Under the pieces are notes generated by a model. It was not told the DNA's origin, did not search any database, and saw only the letters and a program-made list of their open reading frames with translations. 64,000 nucleotides of DNA from Ulota crispa (lineage: Eukaryota > Streptophyta > Bryopsida > Orthotrichales > Orthotrichaceae), in assembly GCA_963920765.1 (NCBI GenBank), contig OY987242.1, positions 29,908,002 through 29,972,001 on the forward strand, written 5' to 3'. Positions 1 to 10,576 of the stretch are shown here, in pieces; within the stretch, counting starts at the first letter, position 1, and each line of letters starts with the position of its first letter. The position numbers were made by a program, and so were the translations under genes.

Positions 1-1266
1 CCTTTAATCACCCCTTCGAGAGAGAAGAATGTCAACAAGCTATTGCTAAATGCCTTTTAGGGCTTGGTGGGTTTGCGTGCCCAGACCCGCCATAGGCAAT
101 GTCATTAGTACGCAAAATTGGTAAAATGTGGTGGGAGTGCATAATAATATACTCCTCCTCCTGATGTACAAAAGTGGGGTGACCATTCCCCAATGAAAAG
201 GACAACAAGCTATTGAATTGCGACAAAGTGGAGACACAGCATGTACAACAGTCCGAGTAAGGTCGAAGGGCCTTGCACACGCCTGTAACATCGACCTCCA
301 TTAGCTACAGCAACTCATAAATTCATACTCTTGTTTCGAAGCCCTAGCCAATGGTGTAAGCAAGTAAAAAATTCTCTTCTACGAGTGCTTAAGTGACGCT
401 GGTAACATCGCCAACCTGGAATGAGGAGAACGCAATGATCAAAGAAAGGCAGTGCGATACTAAAGCTATGGCGATAAATTACGAAGCTCCGTAATCAAAC
501 ATTCACCATAGCCTACCATGAATCCAGTTAATAAAGAGCTGCGAGGTCTACTGCAAGCGAGGCGCAAGAACTAAGCAGATGTGCAAAACTCTGGAAGCTC
601 AAGCTTTCTATTGACGTTATCAAGCATTAACATCAACCTCGAATATCAACCTCAGACGCAAGCATCACCATTAAGTACCGTCACGCAACATTTCACATGC
701 GAGAGACAGCCCATGTCAGAGATTTAGACTCCGTACCACACGCAGTGCTCCATCATTCTGAAACTTTATACAAGAAAAGAAATTTGACTCTTAGGAAGAG
801 CAATTGACACCGACAGCTTAGTCGCAGAAATCAGTACCTGAGGAAATGGACTCCGAAATCGCTTGAAACAATGTGCTGCGTGATCACTTGGAATTAGCAA
901 TGCAAGAATAAGCTTAGGAGCGTTCTCGGGTTGCGAATTGCTTGGTAAAGGGGGACTGGAGGTGGGAGAGTGTGGGCAGGGGAGCTGGTTGAGTGAGTGA
1001 GTGCCGGGCGGGGAAGTGCCGGGCCATTGTAGCTGTTCCGGCTGCAACGGCTTCAACTCCAACGGACACTGAAAGGGGTCGAACTCCAACGGTTGTTGGA
1101 TGAAGTTTCTCGTCAGATGGGATGAATGTTAGAAACGGTCGGATGTGCTGACGAGGAACGAAGCAGTGCTGACATGCGGATGAATGTGCCCTACTTCTTC
1201 TCATAAACCACATCGGGAAAACACCGCACAGCTGAGATATCTCCTGTTCAATATCAGGGCATGTTA
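1..1266. other. Gene-poor stretch, nothing recognised
   Basis: Somewhat more GC-rich than the flanking DNA, but only short open frames on both strands and none with a recognisable motif. I see no repeat ends in it. It could be the flank or UTR of a gene to the left of the window. Confidence 0.4.
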
Positions 1267-1269
1267 TTA

Positions 1270-1695
1270 GGGCATCCCCAATGCAGCCGGGATTTGAGCT
1301 ACGGAAAGTACGGAAAGTGTGTCAGCTCGTGCCTGACTTGGAGTCAGGTACAAAGCAGGGTCATTTTCAGTACATTAGCTTCAAAGTAAATTAGATTTGA
1401 CACACATTAAACATGAGTTTCTAATAATTTATGTATTTTTCAAGTACTTATGTGTGGTTAATTCATGTCAGAAGTATCTAAAAATCTCTAAAATTAGGTC
1501 AGTGTCAAAACTAGAATGGTATGCAGGACATTCCAAATAATGAAAATTTGCAAGGCAGGGGTTCTTATGTGGGGAGCCCTGAAAAATGCAATATAGTTTA
1601 CATGCTACATTGGAGCCCATGTTTTTGCTCAAGTCCGGTTTAAAGCACTGCACAAGCTTCTATCTGCCTCTTTTACGGCTGCATTAGGGATGCCC
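1270..1695. mobile_element. Tourist-like MITE (copy 1 of a 0.42-kb family)
   Basis: Terminal inverted repeats GGGCATCCCCAATGCAGC at the left and its near-exact complement at the right, flanked by TTA at 1267-1269 and 1696-1698. A TTA target duplication and a GGG start are typical of PIF/Harbinger and Tourist MITEs. It has no coding capacity. The interior matches the element at 48679-49092 over most of its length, so this is a real family. Confidence 0.85.
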
Positions 1696-1724
1696 TTATG
1701 TAAAACTAGGGTTTGGGAGTACTA

Positions 1725-2537
1725 AGGTAGGAGGCTTGAAAACCGTTTAGTCATTAATTAAGGTCCGTGGTCAATTCTAGGGGTGAGCAATTCTTTGTAT
1801 GGCCATATGGGGGAAATTTTAAAACTATTGAATGTAGCTATCTACCACAGATCTGACCTTATTGATGGAAGTATCTTGCAAGGTTTAGTGTTATGCATCA
1901 TGAATATGCTCACTCTTTAGTTGTTAAAGCCATCTTTTTTAATTTATTGGTGTATTTTCAGCCGGTACTCTTTTAGTTTTTCAACCCTCTAGCCACATGC
2001 CGCCTCATATTGGCCTGGTTATTGTCCTAAACTCTTCACTTTCCAATTTCCTAAACTTGTCCCCTTTGCCACGTCATCAAATTCCTTGACATGCTCTCTC
2101 TACAAATTGAAAAGAGTAAAAATCGACCAGGAACTGGTTGACTAGACCTTCATGTATTAAGAACCATTCATTAGGCTGTAGTGAAATGGACATGAGATGG
2201 TTCTTAAATTGGCCTCTTATAGTCATTGCATGCATGAAAAAAAGGTTGTTTTTAATTGCAAAAAGCCAATTATTCTTCTTGCTTCTCCAAATCTCTTCAC
2301 AACTTGGAAGTGAACGGTTCTTGGAAGGTCTAGGGTCATAAATAGGGACCTATGACACATGCACTTTGAAAATTCATAAGCAATTAAAAAATGCTTCAAA
2401 AAATATGAAACAACTTGTGTTACATTCTAAGTCTATTTCCCTTTGTTTGAAAATTGAATTAAAAATCCTCTCATCCACAAAAAACCATGTAAAAGGGGGA
2501 TGAGCCCTTAGATGGTCGGTTTTCAAGCCTCCTACTT
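1725..2537. mobile_element. TA-flanked TIR element, AGGTAGGAGG family (long form)
   Basis: Inverted ends AGGTAGGAGGCTTGAAAA and AAGTAGGAGGCTTGAAAA, each bordered by TA (1723-1724 and 2538-2539). The TA target suggests Tc1/mariner-like mobilisation. This is inferred from the target only, since no transposase is encoded. The right 150 bp resembles 54850-55003. The family shares the outer AGGTAGGA motif with 2716-3029, 46212-46516 and 53327-53729. Confidence 0.7.
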
Positions 2538-2715
2538 TACGCAAGTTTTTTTTGGTTAACCCTTAAACATCAATGCAGACGATTTTTGTCTGATGGATTA
2601 CAAAAAGAGAGTCTGCTGAATGTAAGAAAGTCATGTTTCATATATTCTTCTTATAAAAGTGATCATGCAGAATTGGAGATTAGTACATTATGGAAGGAAA
2701 AATATAATCTCATTA

Positions 2716-3029
2716 AGGTAGGAACACCCATAAGCGTTAGTGTCCCCATAACCGTCACCTTTGAAATCTTTGAAAATTTGTGGAAATGAATAGATGTAAA
2801 TGCAAGCATGTACAACATGTGAACATGAAACCTTAGTGTTGGTTATGGATGCTACGGCAATTTGCTCTTTAAAAATTCACAACTTATTCTCACAGTATCC
2901 AATTAATACATTTGAAAATGCAAACTCAATATTATTCTGTTCCTAATAGAATCCTATAATTTGCTAGCTGTTTATTAATACTTATCATGTTCAAAACCCT
3001 TAAATTGACGCTTATGGGTGCTCCTACCT
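2716..3029. mobile_element. TA-flanked MITE, AGGTAGGA family (short form)
   Basis: Ends AGGTAGGAACACCCATAAG and the complement of AGGTAGGAGCACCCATAAG, with TA outside both. The interior is clearly homologous to 46212-46516, including the shared stretch around a TTTAAAAATTCACAACTTAT core. Non-coding, about 314 bp. Confidence 0.8.
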
Positions 3030-3041
3030 TAAATGTACTAA

Positions 3042-3178
3042 CACTACAAAAGAACACTGTCAATTTGGTCATTTTTTGACAATTACAACACTTTTATGTC
3101 AATTTGGACACCATTTCCTAAAAGCATTATAATGCTTTTAGGCGTCCCAAATTGTGTAAAGATTCACAAAAATAGTGT
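3042..3178. mobile_element. Possible degraded CACTA-type MITE
   Basis: The left end CACTACAAAAGAACAC is followed by GTCAATTTGGTCATTTTTT, as in the element at 10190-10328. The right end is weak (AAAATAGTG near 3177) and no target duplication is clear. Probably a decayed relative of that element. Confidence 0.35.
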
Positions 3179-3258
3179 TAAACTTCATGATGCTCTTCTT
3201 GGAATGTTCATAAGGACATCATTGCATGGTAACTTATGTAACTTTTAACAAAAATTTA

Positions 3259-3668
3259 GGGCGGCTTCACTCTATGAATGGCCAAGTTGAGAGGCTGTCA
3301 AATTGAGTGGCCAAAGTTTGCTGAGAGGCCAAGAAAATCTGCTGAAAATAGAAAATAAATGTTGAAACTAACAACAATAAATGTTGAAACTGATAGCAAT
3401 AAATGGTGAAACTGATAGCAATAAATGCTAAAATTGATGGCCTCTTGCACATAGTTTGGGTCTCCATTTTTGCTAAACCCAAACTTCCCTTTGAGAGGCC
3501 ATCTACCTTGGATGATAGAGTGCTGCCATGTAGGCAAATGGGGGATGATGGCTTTTGGAGTTTGGCCTCTAGTGTGAAGGGTTGAACAGCCGGACACTCG
3601 ATTTCCGTGCAATCTGATTAGTGCAAATTGACAGCCTCTTGACCTTCGGCCATAGTGTGAAATTGCCC
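3259..3668. mobile_element. Tourist-like MITE with internal tandem repeat
   Basis: Flanked by TTA at 3256-3258 and 3669-3671. The left end begins GGGCGGCTTCACTCTATG, and the complement of the right end begins GGGCAATTTCACACTATGG. Both then share AGAGGCTGTCAA about 30 bases in. Non-coding. The middle carries a 22-bp tandem repeat. Confidence 0.7.
3354..3441. repeat. 22-bp tandem repeat, about 4 units
   Basis: Repeated unit AATAAATGTTGAAACTGATA plus two bases, diverged at a few positions per unit. It lies wholly inside the TTA-flanked MITE. Confidence 0.75.
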
Positions 3669-3732
3669 TTAGTATTAAATTTTGTGTGCACTTTGCCACA
3701 CCATTGTAGCGAGCAGCGTGGGTGACCATTAA

Positions 3733-4647
3733 CCCTTTAGAGACCACCAAACCATATTTTGGTTCAAGAGAGCGGTTTTTGGCTTATAGAGTAAAATCGT
3801 TCAACAATTTGGAAACCGGTCTTGAAGAACGCTTGTGCTCACAAGAATTTTGCATCCAACCAAATAAAAAACAATGAAATTAGGCATGTGAGTTGATAAA
3901 TAATGATGTTTATATGCGTTGGCCTCAAAATACGTATCCATATTTGGTCAAAGATGGATCAAAGCAACAATGCAATACATCAAACATCCAAGAAGAATGT
4001 CAAATTTCAATTGTGCGGTCCTAAAAAATTTCAAATTGCTCAAGAAATATGCTTGTATTGTTTCTCTATATGATAGTGGTATAATTGTAATATTTGAAGA
4101 TCTATTGAAATGGTGCTATCATTTCATCTTAAAATTTGTTGTTTTACATTAAGGCCAATTTTTTATTGTTTTCACCAATTGGATTTTCTATAGCATTTAT
4201 CAAGTTTCTTGTAAAATTGTTTTTGGATAGCAAATAAAGTGGGATTTTTGACCATTTTTGACCATTTTTGTCCACTTAGCTACACTTTGTGATTGCTATT
4301 TTTATCTATTTTGTGTGAAACTAGTCTCATTGGAAAGGTGAGAAACTCTGCTTTTTAGAATTACAAGGCTCTTCTCAAAAAAAGCTTGTATGAAGTAGAA
4401 AGATCCAAAACCACACAAGCACAAAAACTAGAGATTTTCCACCTACAACTCACTCAATCATAACAATGTTTTACCTCCAAACAGTAAATCTAATTGAAAT
4501 TTTGATACTTTACAATAAACAAGGTGAACATCCAATTTGTACAATTGGATTACTGAAATCAGGTCCATATTTGATTCAACCACACATTTTAGTTTACTAC
4601 CCCGGTTCCTAATGGATTTTGTGAAAATGTGTGTGGTCTTTAAAGGG
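3733..4647. mobile_element. TTAA-flanked TIR element (piggyBac-like target), diverged
   Basis: The left end is TTAA (3729-3732) then CCCTTTAGAGACCACC. The complement of the right end reads CCCTTTAAAGACCACAC, followed by a degenerate TAAA. About 0.9 kb and non-coding. Assigned to the TTAA/CCCYTNA group by its ends only. Confidence 0.5.
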
Positions 4648-4651
4648 TAAA

Positions 4652-5861
4652 GGGGTAATTGGGAATTATGGATTCTTGATCAGGAGTTTAATACTTTCCA
4701 TCTACTTTTGAATTTCTGTTTGTTTATTTCCTTGCTGTGGATTACCGGTACGTCGGGTACCACCAAACTCATCAAGCATCATGGAAAAGAAGCGCATCAT
4801 TGTTGGGCTTTATTACCCTCGGAGACAACCCAGTTTTTCATGTAATGCTTTCTTATTTAAGGATTACCATACACATAAGCATAACATTATTCATTGGGTT
4901 ATATTCCTCCCCCTCACTGTGGAGGGATATTCCCCTCTATATATCTGGGGGAGAGTTTAGTTATAAATTCTCTAAGTTGATTGGTGAGGTTTACAGTTAT
5001 TGAATGGCATTTGCTAGGGGGATCCTCATATTGACAGAGCAAAAGGGGACCCCCCAGTGAAGGTTAACAATATTATGAAACCCTCAATCATAGCACATTG
5101 AAACAATGCGCTATCCTCGGCGCTATCAACAAAAATGTTAAATCTATATGCCTTACAATGCCTTAAACAACATTTCTTCAAACACAAGGTAGAACCTAAT
5201 TTCAACAAAAAAATTCTTTCTAAAAAAAACCTATTAACACTTGCATAATTTCAACTTGAAACATTTTGTGAATATCAAAATACTATTATGTCACTTCCGC
5301 ATTTGCATACTCTCTCACTTTATTTCATGTGATTTTTCTCCCTCCCTTTTCCTTTTCCTCTTCTCCTTGAATTTCAAGTGACTTTCCACTCTCCCTTTCT
5401 CTACTTTTTCCCCTCTCTTCCCCCTCAAGTTTTCATATTCTTATGACTTTTCACCCTCATTGCCTTCTCCTCTCCCTCCCTTCTATCTCAATTTCAAAAT
5501 TCAAGAGAGTGACATACACATGATGCTTAACACCCAATTCTTTATAATATAGAATTTCAAATTCTGGTGCTAAGAAAAAATATTGAATTTCTTATGACAA
5601 ATACGTATTTGAAAGCATGACCCTAATCAACATTATTGTGTTAATTTGGACATCTTGGTTAGGAAATTTTAAACATAGCAGTGTTAATTAGGACATGTTT
5701 GTGTTGATTATGACCACTTGATTAGGACCCATTTTCTACTAGCATACCCAAGTGCTGCTTTATGATAGAAATGGATGGATGCGTGTGAAAGGAAGCCTTG
5801 ATATCCTTGTTGATCTAAAAAATCAATTTTAATTTTTTTCTTTTTTAAAAATAATTATAAA
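4652..5861. other. Intergenic, nothing secure
   Basis: Contains an open frame at 4737-5003 without recognisable domains and a pyrimidine-rich stretch near 5330-5490. No transposon ends were identified. Confidence 0.35.
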
Positions 5862-6088
5862 AAAAATTGAGCTCCTTAGATTGCTTAGCAAACAAAGAAA
5901 AATTACATATCATGCAATAACTTTTGAACCACGTGGTAAAAAGTTATGAAAATTGTTGGACTTTAAAAATCCTCCTTAGGCACATCATGTGTGTAAATTT
6001 CAATTAAAAAAAAAATGAAAAACCCATTTGTAGTGAGCTGCACAAAATTGCTATCTTGCCAAAAAAACATTGTTTGAGCCATTAGGCG
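5862..6088. mobile_element. Right-end fragment of the TTAA element family
   Basis: Aligns with the last ~230 bp of the element at 24730-25676 (shared ATATCATGCAATAACTTTTG, then CAAAATTGCTAT) and ends GGCG before TTAA at 6089-6092. No matching left end was found, so it looks truncated. Confidence 0.6.
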
Positions 6089-6388
6089 TTAAGCTTCACA
6101 TGTTGACACACCTAAATGCAACAATAACCAATTAGGACTTTAGGAGCACAAGGTTGCACAAACCATGGCTCACCGTATTCAACTAGGATTCAAAAATAAA
6201 AACAATAACGGTTCCTGGTTTTGTGAAGGAACTTCGTTAAACACACCTAAAACTTTGTCCAAGGAAATTAGACACGTGAAGAGCAAGCAAAGTTTGGGGA
6301 CATTGATGAATGCCTGTAGAATGATCATATTATGCACAAAGCTATTTTGAATTGCATATTCAATCGTCGCCCAAAGTGTAAAAAAGAA

Positions 6389-6623
6389 ACCATATTTGTT
6401 AAATTGGGAAAATGGATATTTATTGGGACTTTTTAATTTTGCATTTGTGAGGGTGTTTTGGCAACTTAAAATGGGTTTCATGATAATTCGGTCAAGAATC
6501 CTACATCATTGATGTAAAGTCTGGAGGAAATCATCATAAAATTTCATCTACATCATCAAAATACTCTCAAAAATGCAAAATTCAAAAGTCCAAAAATGTA
6601 TCCTTTTTCCCAATATGTTTCAT
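6389..6623. mobile_element. Foldback MITE, CATATTTGTTAAATTGGG family
   Basis: The two halves are inverted copies: the left end ACCATATTTGTTAAATTGGG and a TTTTTCCCAATATG right end, with AAAATGCAAAATTC-type inner sequence mirrored. Relatives lie at 9487, 12149, 52583, 61316 and 63913. Superfamily unknown and non-coding. Confidence 0.65.
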
Positions 6624-7074
6624 ACCTCACGCAAACAATATAAGCAAAGTTCATGATCAAACGTGTTGAAAAAGATTTCTCATTTTGGCAATCTTGTATC
6701 CAATAAGCCACATTTCACTAAAATTTGGTCTATTCATAGTCCATAAATTATACTTCAGAACTTGCTCTGATCTGCAAAAAATTGAAAGTTTCTCGCAAAA
6801 TACTCAAAAATATATTCAAATCAAAGAACTAGCAGAAATTGGGAAAAAATATACACAAATTATTGGAAACCTTCAATATTTATTGACATGCAAAGGTCAT
6901 TATTACATGAATAGCCCATAAGTAGTTAATAAGTGTGCCATCTAAGAAAGATGCTCAACTTCTGCTAACTGAAGTGAGAAGCAAAATTTTCATGGACCAA
7001 CCCACTACCAAAGAGGCCCAACCGCTGTTGTTCCGATCAGTAACTTGCAAACGCGTTCAACCTTGACAAAGTTT

Positions 7075-8018
7075 CTAGAGACTCTTAAAACTTTTCTTTG
7101 GTTGGCTTCCGCTGACTTCCACTGGACTGTGTGACGAATTGTCTTCCGATCTGCAATTTGAGCACCACGTTTCATGTTCCTTCCATTTTGCCACACATTC
7201 GCTGTGAAATTGGCAGCCACATACTAAATGCTCCTTCTCATCTACAAGATGCATAACACGCAAACACATGTGGCATTGTGGTCTATTCTGATTCTCCTTT
7301 ACTGAGATGATGAGGACCTCCCAATAGACCATATTACCTGGTGCAACAAACATGCAAACGTTGATCACTGAATTCGAACTTACCACATATGTGCATGTAG
7401 ACAACCATCCGAACACGGGCATTCAAATGAATCGTGTGACGCAACAAGTATTGTTTGCTTACCAGCTTCGCGAAATCGCTTGTACTCGTCACTTGCAAGC
7501 TGCCACTCGCTACTGATGTCCGCTTCAGATCCTTTCCTACGTCCGGTGTACATCCACAGGCAATCTACAAACCCACAAGTGGTGGCCTCCAAGGTGCAAC
7601 GCACCTTGGGCAAGGCCCTTTGTCTGTCGTGGTGTTGAATGAACCGAAATGCTGTGGGGAGATGACCCTTCTGCCAAATGCTTCACACGACATGCTTGTG
7701 CACTTCCCTTCAATATTTAAACCGCTGGAAACCTTACTCCATTCCTGTCCGGTTCCATAATTTACGGGGATCCTCTGCAGAGCATTTATTCTCTTCCAAG
7801 TCCACGAAACGAAAACCAGGCCATTCATCTGATTCATCATCTCCATAATAAGAACATTTGAATGTTTCTATATGCCTCCCAGCACGAAAGAGCCTTTGAG
7901 TATCACACGACAAACATGGCACAGCTTTGATCTTCGCCTTCAAATCCCGAAAACGATCCGAGGTCCCCGAATAGGCCGCGATGGTCCTCCTTTTTAAGGT
8001 TGTTACAAAGATTTTCAT
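7075..8018 (-). pseudogene. UBL-RING protein gene, copy 1 (frameshifted)
   Basis: Two exons on the minus strand: 8018 to 7463, then 7337 to 7075 (stop), with donor GTAAGC and acceptor GCACCAG and phase kept across the splice. The N-terminus is an obvious ubiquitin-like fold: MKIFVTTLKRRT, then DLKAKIKA and QRLFRAGRHIE align with ubiquitin. Next comes a cysteine-rich zinc-type module (CTSMSCEAFGRRVI, then a CPxC motif and an MYTGRRK tail). The C-terminal exon holds an intact RING, C-x2-C-x14-C-x-C-x2-H-x2-C-x10-C-x2-C. By architecture it would be a ubiquitin E3 ligase. Compared with the 28-29 kb copy, exon 1 has a one-base insertion near 7790 and a one-base deletion near 7603, so it probably cannot make the full protein. 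The RING exon alone is open. Confidence 0.8.
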
Positions 8019-8040
8019 AGAGGAAGATAGAATCTTGAAG

Positions 8041-9385
8041 GCTTGGAACAGGCCAAACGAGAACCACCGTACCTCTTCTTGAGAGTAATAAGAATCACCA
8101 AGCGTGTCCTCGTCCTCCCCAATGCTTACAAATAGCTAGGTCTTGCAAAATGCATTGGTCTTGTAAGATATTCCCTGGATACCACACCGTCCAGAAAACT
8201 ACACAGTTATCCCGCAATCTCAAGTTGCCATTTGAAGCCCTCAACCAGGAGCCCACAGACACTCCTCTGCTCATGGATGGAGCATCTGCGTCACATCGGC
8301 CCAAGTACCATTGTCGTCGTCGAGATGCTCAAATGCCCTTGTGGAATGGAATACCAAAGTACGTCTCCCAAACGAGGTAAGATCGTCTTCTCGGGAATGT
8401 CGGTACGCAGATCGATCAGACAACAGGATTTGGGCGAAACCTGATAACTTCGACACTGGTGTATGTACCAAATATGCTCTCACCGACTTCTACCTCGAAA
8501 AAAGCGCCAAACGTGCCACCCAAATGAGACCCACAAGTCACACACAGCTACAAACTGTCTGTAGATCGAGAACCTGGTTGCCACTGCAACGCACGGGAGG
8601 GCGCAGCAGGAGCATAAATAAGTAATATGTCAATCTCTTATTACGTGCGGACAAGCTTGCGAGGTGCTAATCGCGATCAGCGTTCCTATACAAGACACCG
8701 CCGAATGGCAAGAAACCTATCATAGTCGCCTTGAATTCGATTCAACCGATTCTTTAGAAATGCAAAGATCGGGTAGGCGGGAACAAAGAAGTATGGCACT
8801 GCTAGAAGAAGAACGTACAATCAACGAGGTCCCCGTGGTGGCAACCTGCACAGAGCTAATCCAGTCATTAGTGAGCTCTGCAGTCCCGCAAACAAGGAAT
8901 CCCAAGTACGGTTGACGTCTCTACCTTGCCATCCAACGACATCCTTACCGACAGTCTTTCGCCCTAACTTGACGATGGGCACAGCGCGTATATGACCGTG
9001 CCAAACCTGGCTCAATGAACCGCGGCACTGCACCTCACATGTCGTCCCTAAAACCCAAAACACTAGAGTAGAAATGACAGTCGCGGAGATTATGTTGATA
9101 AACCTCTGACTCACCTGCTACTGAAACACGATGGGGTACCTTTGTTCCGCGACAATGCAACCTTCGTACAGTGGCACGACAACCTTCACTGAAATTATGA
9201 GCACAAGGACGGATCAGAAAACTGGGCCTGAAGGAGTACTGCACATCAATCGTAATGCTTGTGAGCACCAAACCGAACTCTCTGCAACAAAACTCTCCCT
9301 TTGACTTACCAAGAATGGCCGCCTTCTTGGGTGAAAAACTCAATTAAAAAACATGTATCCATTTCGAGAGGGTGCGCGAGCATGT
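8041..9385 (-). other. Conserved block upstream of UBL-RING copy 1, possible 5' exons
   Basis: Matches 20640-22030 and 29420-30860. On the minus strand, all three copies keep a segment like FHSTRAFEHL (about 8350) and a half-RING-like C-x-H-x-F-x3-C element (PCAHNF...EGC, about 9200). These could be upstream exons of the same gene, a separate gene, or conserved UTR. No single long frame is open, and I do not recognise the family. Confidence 0.4.
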
Positions 9386-9486
9386 ACACTACAGTGACTC
9401 CGCAGACTCTGGCTTAGTATTGCGCCACACCCTTCGTCTTATGGGAAGGCGTAAAATTGGCAGCCAGAGGAGCAAGCCCAAAACGC

Positions 9487-9985
9487 AATATTCATTAACA
9501 TGGGGAAACGATGGGTACCATTTTGTACTTCACCTTAATCCAAAATAGCCACCTCAACCCCTGAGCGTCCAAGCCATATTCACCAAAATGCAGACCTAGT
9601 CACACTCAATTCAACTAATCTGTCATGACAAACGAGATTCATAAAATCCAACCATATTGATTGGTAGGGGACATAGGCCTAGAAGTACAGGAAATAGGAC
9701 ACATGATTTATCTTTATTGATGAAAAGATTGTAACAGTCAAACATGGAGCTTTTTCAATTGTGAGAGGCAATAGTTGGGGCTGTGGGGCGCTCACAGGTT
9801 AAACCAAATTTGAAGGTATCCGATTCAATCTGAGCCACTAAGATTTTTTCCCTCGCAAATTCCTCCTCTCGGATGAGGCCACGTGTACCAAAAAAAACGC
9901 TGGAGCTCGGATGAAGGTGACCACCTTAATCCTTCAAAACTCCCACTTTGTAAACTTTTTCCCAATTTAACAAATATGACATTCC
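9487..9985. mobile_element. Foldback MITE, CATATTTGTTAAATTGGG family, with nested insert
   Basis: Matches 12149-12413 on both sides of the TTAA element at 9558-9798. The shared right half includes CCCTCGCAAATTCCTCCTCT and ends CCCAATTTAACAAATATG. Removing the insert leaves about the same length as the 12-kb copy. Confidence 0.7.
9558..9798. mobile_element. TTAA-flanked MITE, 241 bp (nested)
   Basis: The left end is CCCCTGAGCGTCCAAGCC after TCAA (a degenerate TTAA). The right end is GGGGCGCTCACAGG followed by TTAA at 9799-9802. Same length (241 bp) and related interior, in inverted orientation, to 45968-46208. It is inserted in the foldback MITE. Confidence 0.75.
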
Positions 9986-10098
9986 AATGTTTGAGACTCA
10001 AGAGAACCGACTATCAATATTAAGTCAGTCAGCAAAATGGACCAGTTGACATATTAAACTGGGATAAAAAAGACTGTCCAGATTTTGTGAAAGTCTAA

Positions 10099-10576
10099 GG
10101 GAAAATTTTATGGATACCTTTGAAGTTTGTCATCTTTATTTGTCATCTTTATATACATACCCTTGTTTTTTCCAGAAATTGCACAAATATACTACAAGAA
10201 AATGCTATCAATGTCAATTTGGTCATTTTTTGTAGATTTGGACTTGTCAATTCAGACGTTTTTTTTGTAAATTTGGACACTTTTTGTCAATTCAGACGTG
10301 TTAAATTGGACACTATTTTCTTGTAGTGAGCTTAGACCATTATAAATTTCAGGAGTTTGTTTTGTTATGCACATGATTTCCTTCATGATCAACGTTAAAG
10401 CAAGGAGTGCAATAGAATTGAAAAGAAGCTAAGCACGCACAAGGGAGAAAAAAGTGGCATGCACAATAGAACAAACATTTGAAGATTCTAATCCAAAGGT
10501 ATTTGTGAAATTTCTGAAAAACCAAGGGTATCTATACAAATATAGCAAACTTCAAGGGTATCCATAAAATTTTCCC
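10099..10576. mobile_element. TIR MITE, GGGAAAATTTTATGGATACC family, with nested insert
   Basis: The inverted ends GGGAAAATTTTATGGATACC are present at both sides. The relative at 31836-32145 lacks the central CACTA-like piece. The interior is palindromic (AACAAACA / TGTTTGTT arms). The superfamily is not assigned because no convincing target duplication was seen. Confidence 0.75.
10190..10328. mobile_element. CACTA-like MITE nested in the 10-kb TIR element
   Basis: Ends (T)ACTACAAGAAAAT and the complement ATTTTCTTGTAGTG. CACTACAAG termini are typical of plant CACTA/En-Spm elements. It interrupts the host MITE between ACAAATAT and TTAGACCA, judged against the related copy at 31836-32145. About 139 bp and non-coding. 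Confidence 0.6.

Larger units (their letters stand above)
6115..9385. repeat. Segmental duplication, copy 1 (partial)
   Basis: Homologous to 27555-30860 and, in its right part, to 19250-22030. It carries the minus-strand UBL-RING gene and the conserved block upstream of it, but nothing of the kinase. The homology fades near 9385. Boundaries are approximate. Confidence 0.75.

Noticed and set aside
4737-5003. 88-codon plus-strand frame
   Set aside because: No domain, no homologue recognised, and no splice or UTR support. Kept only as a remark.
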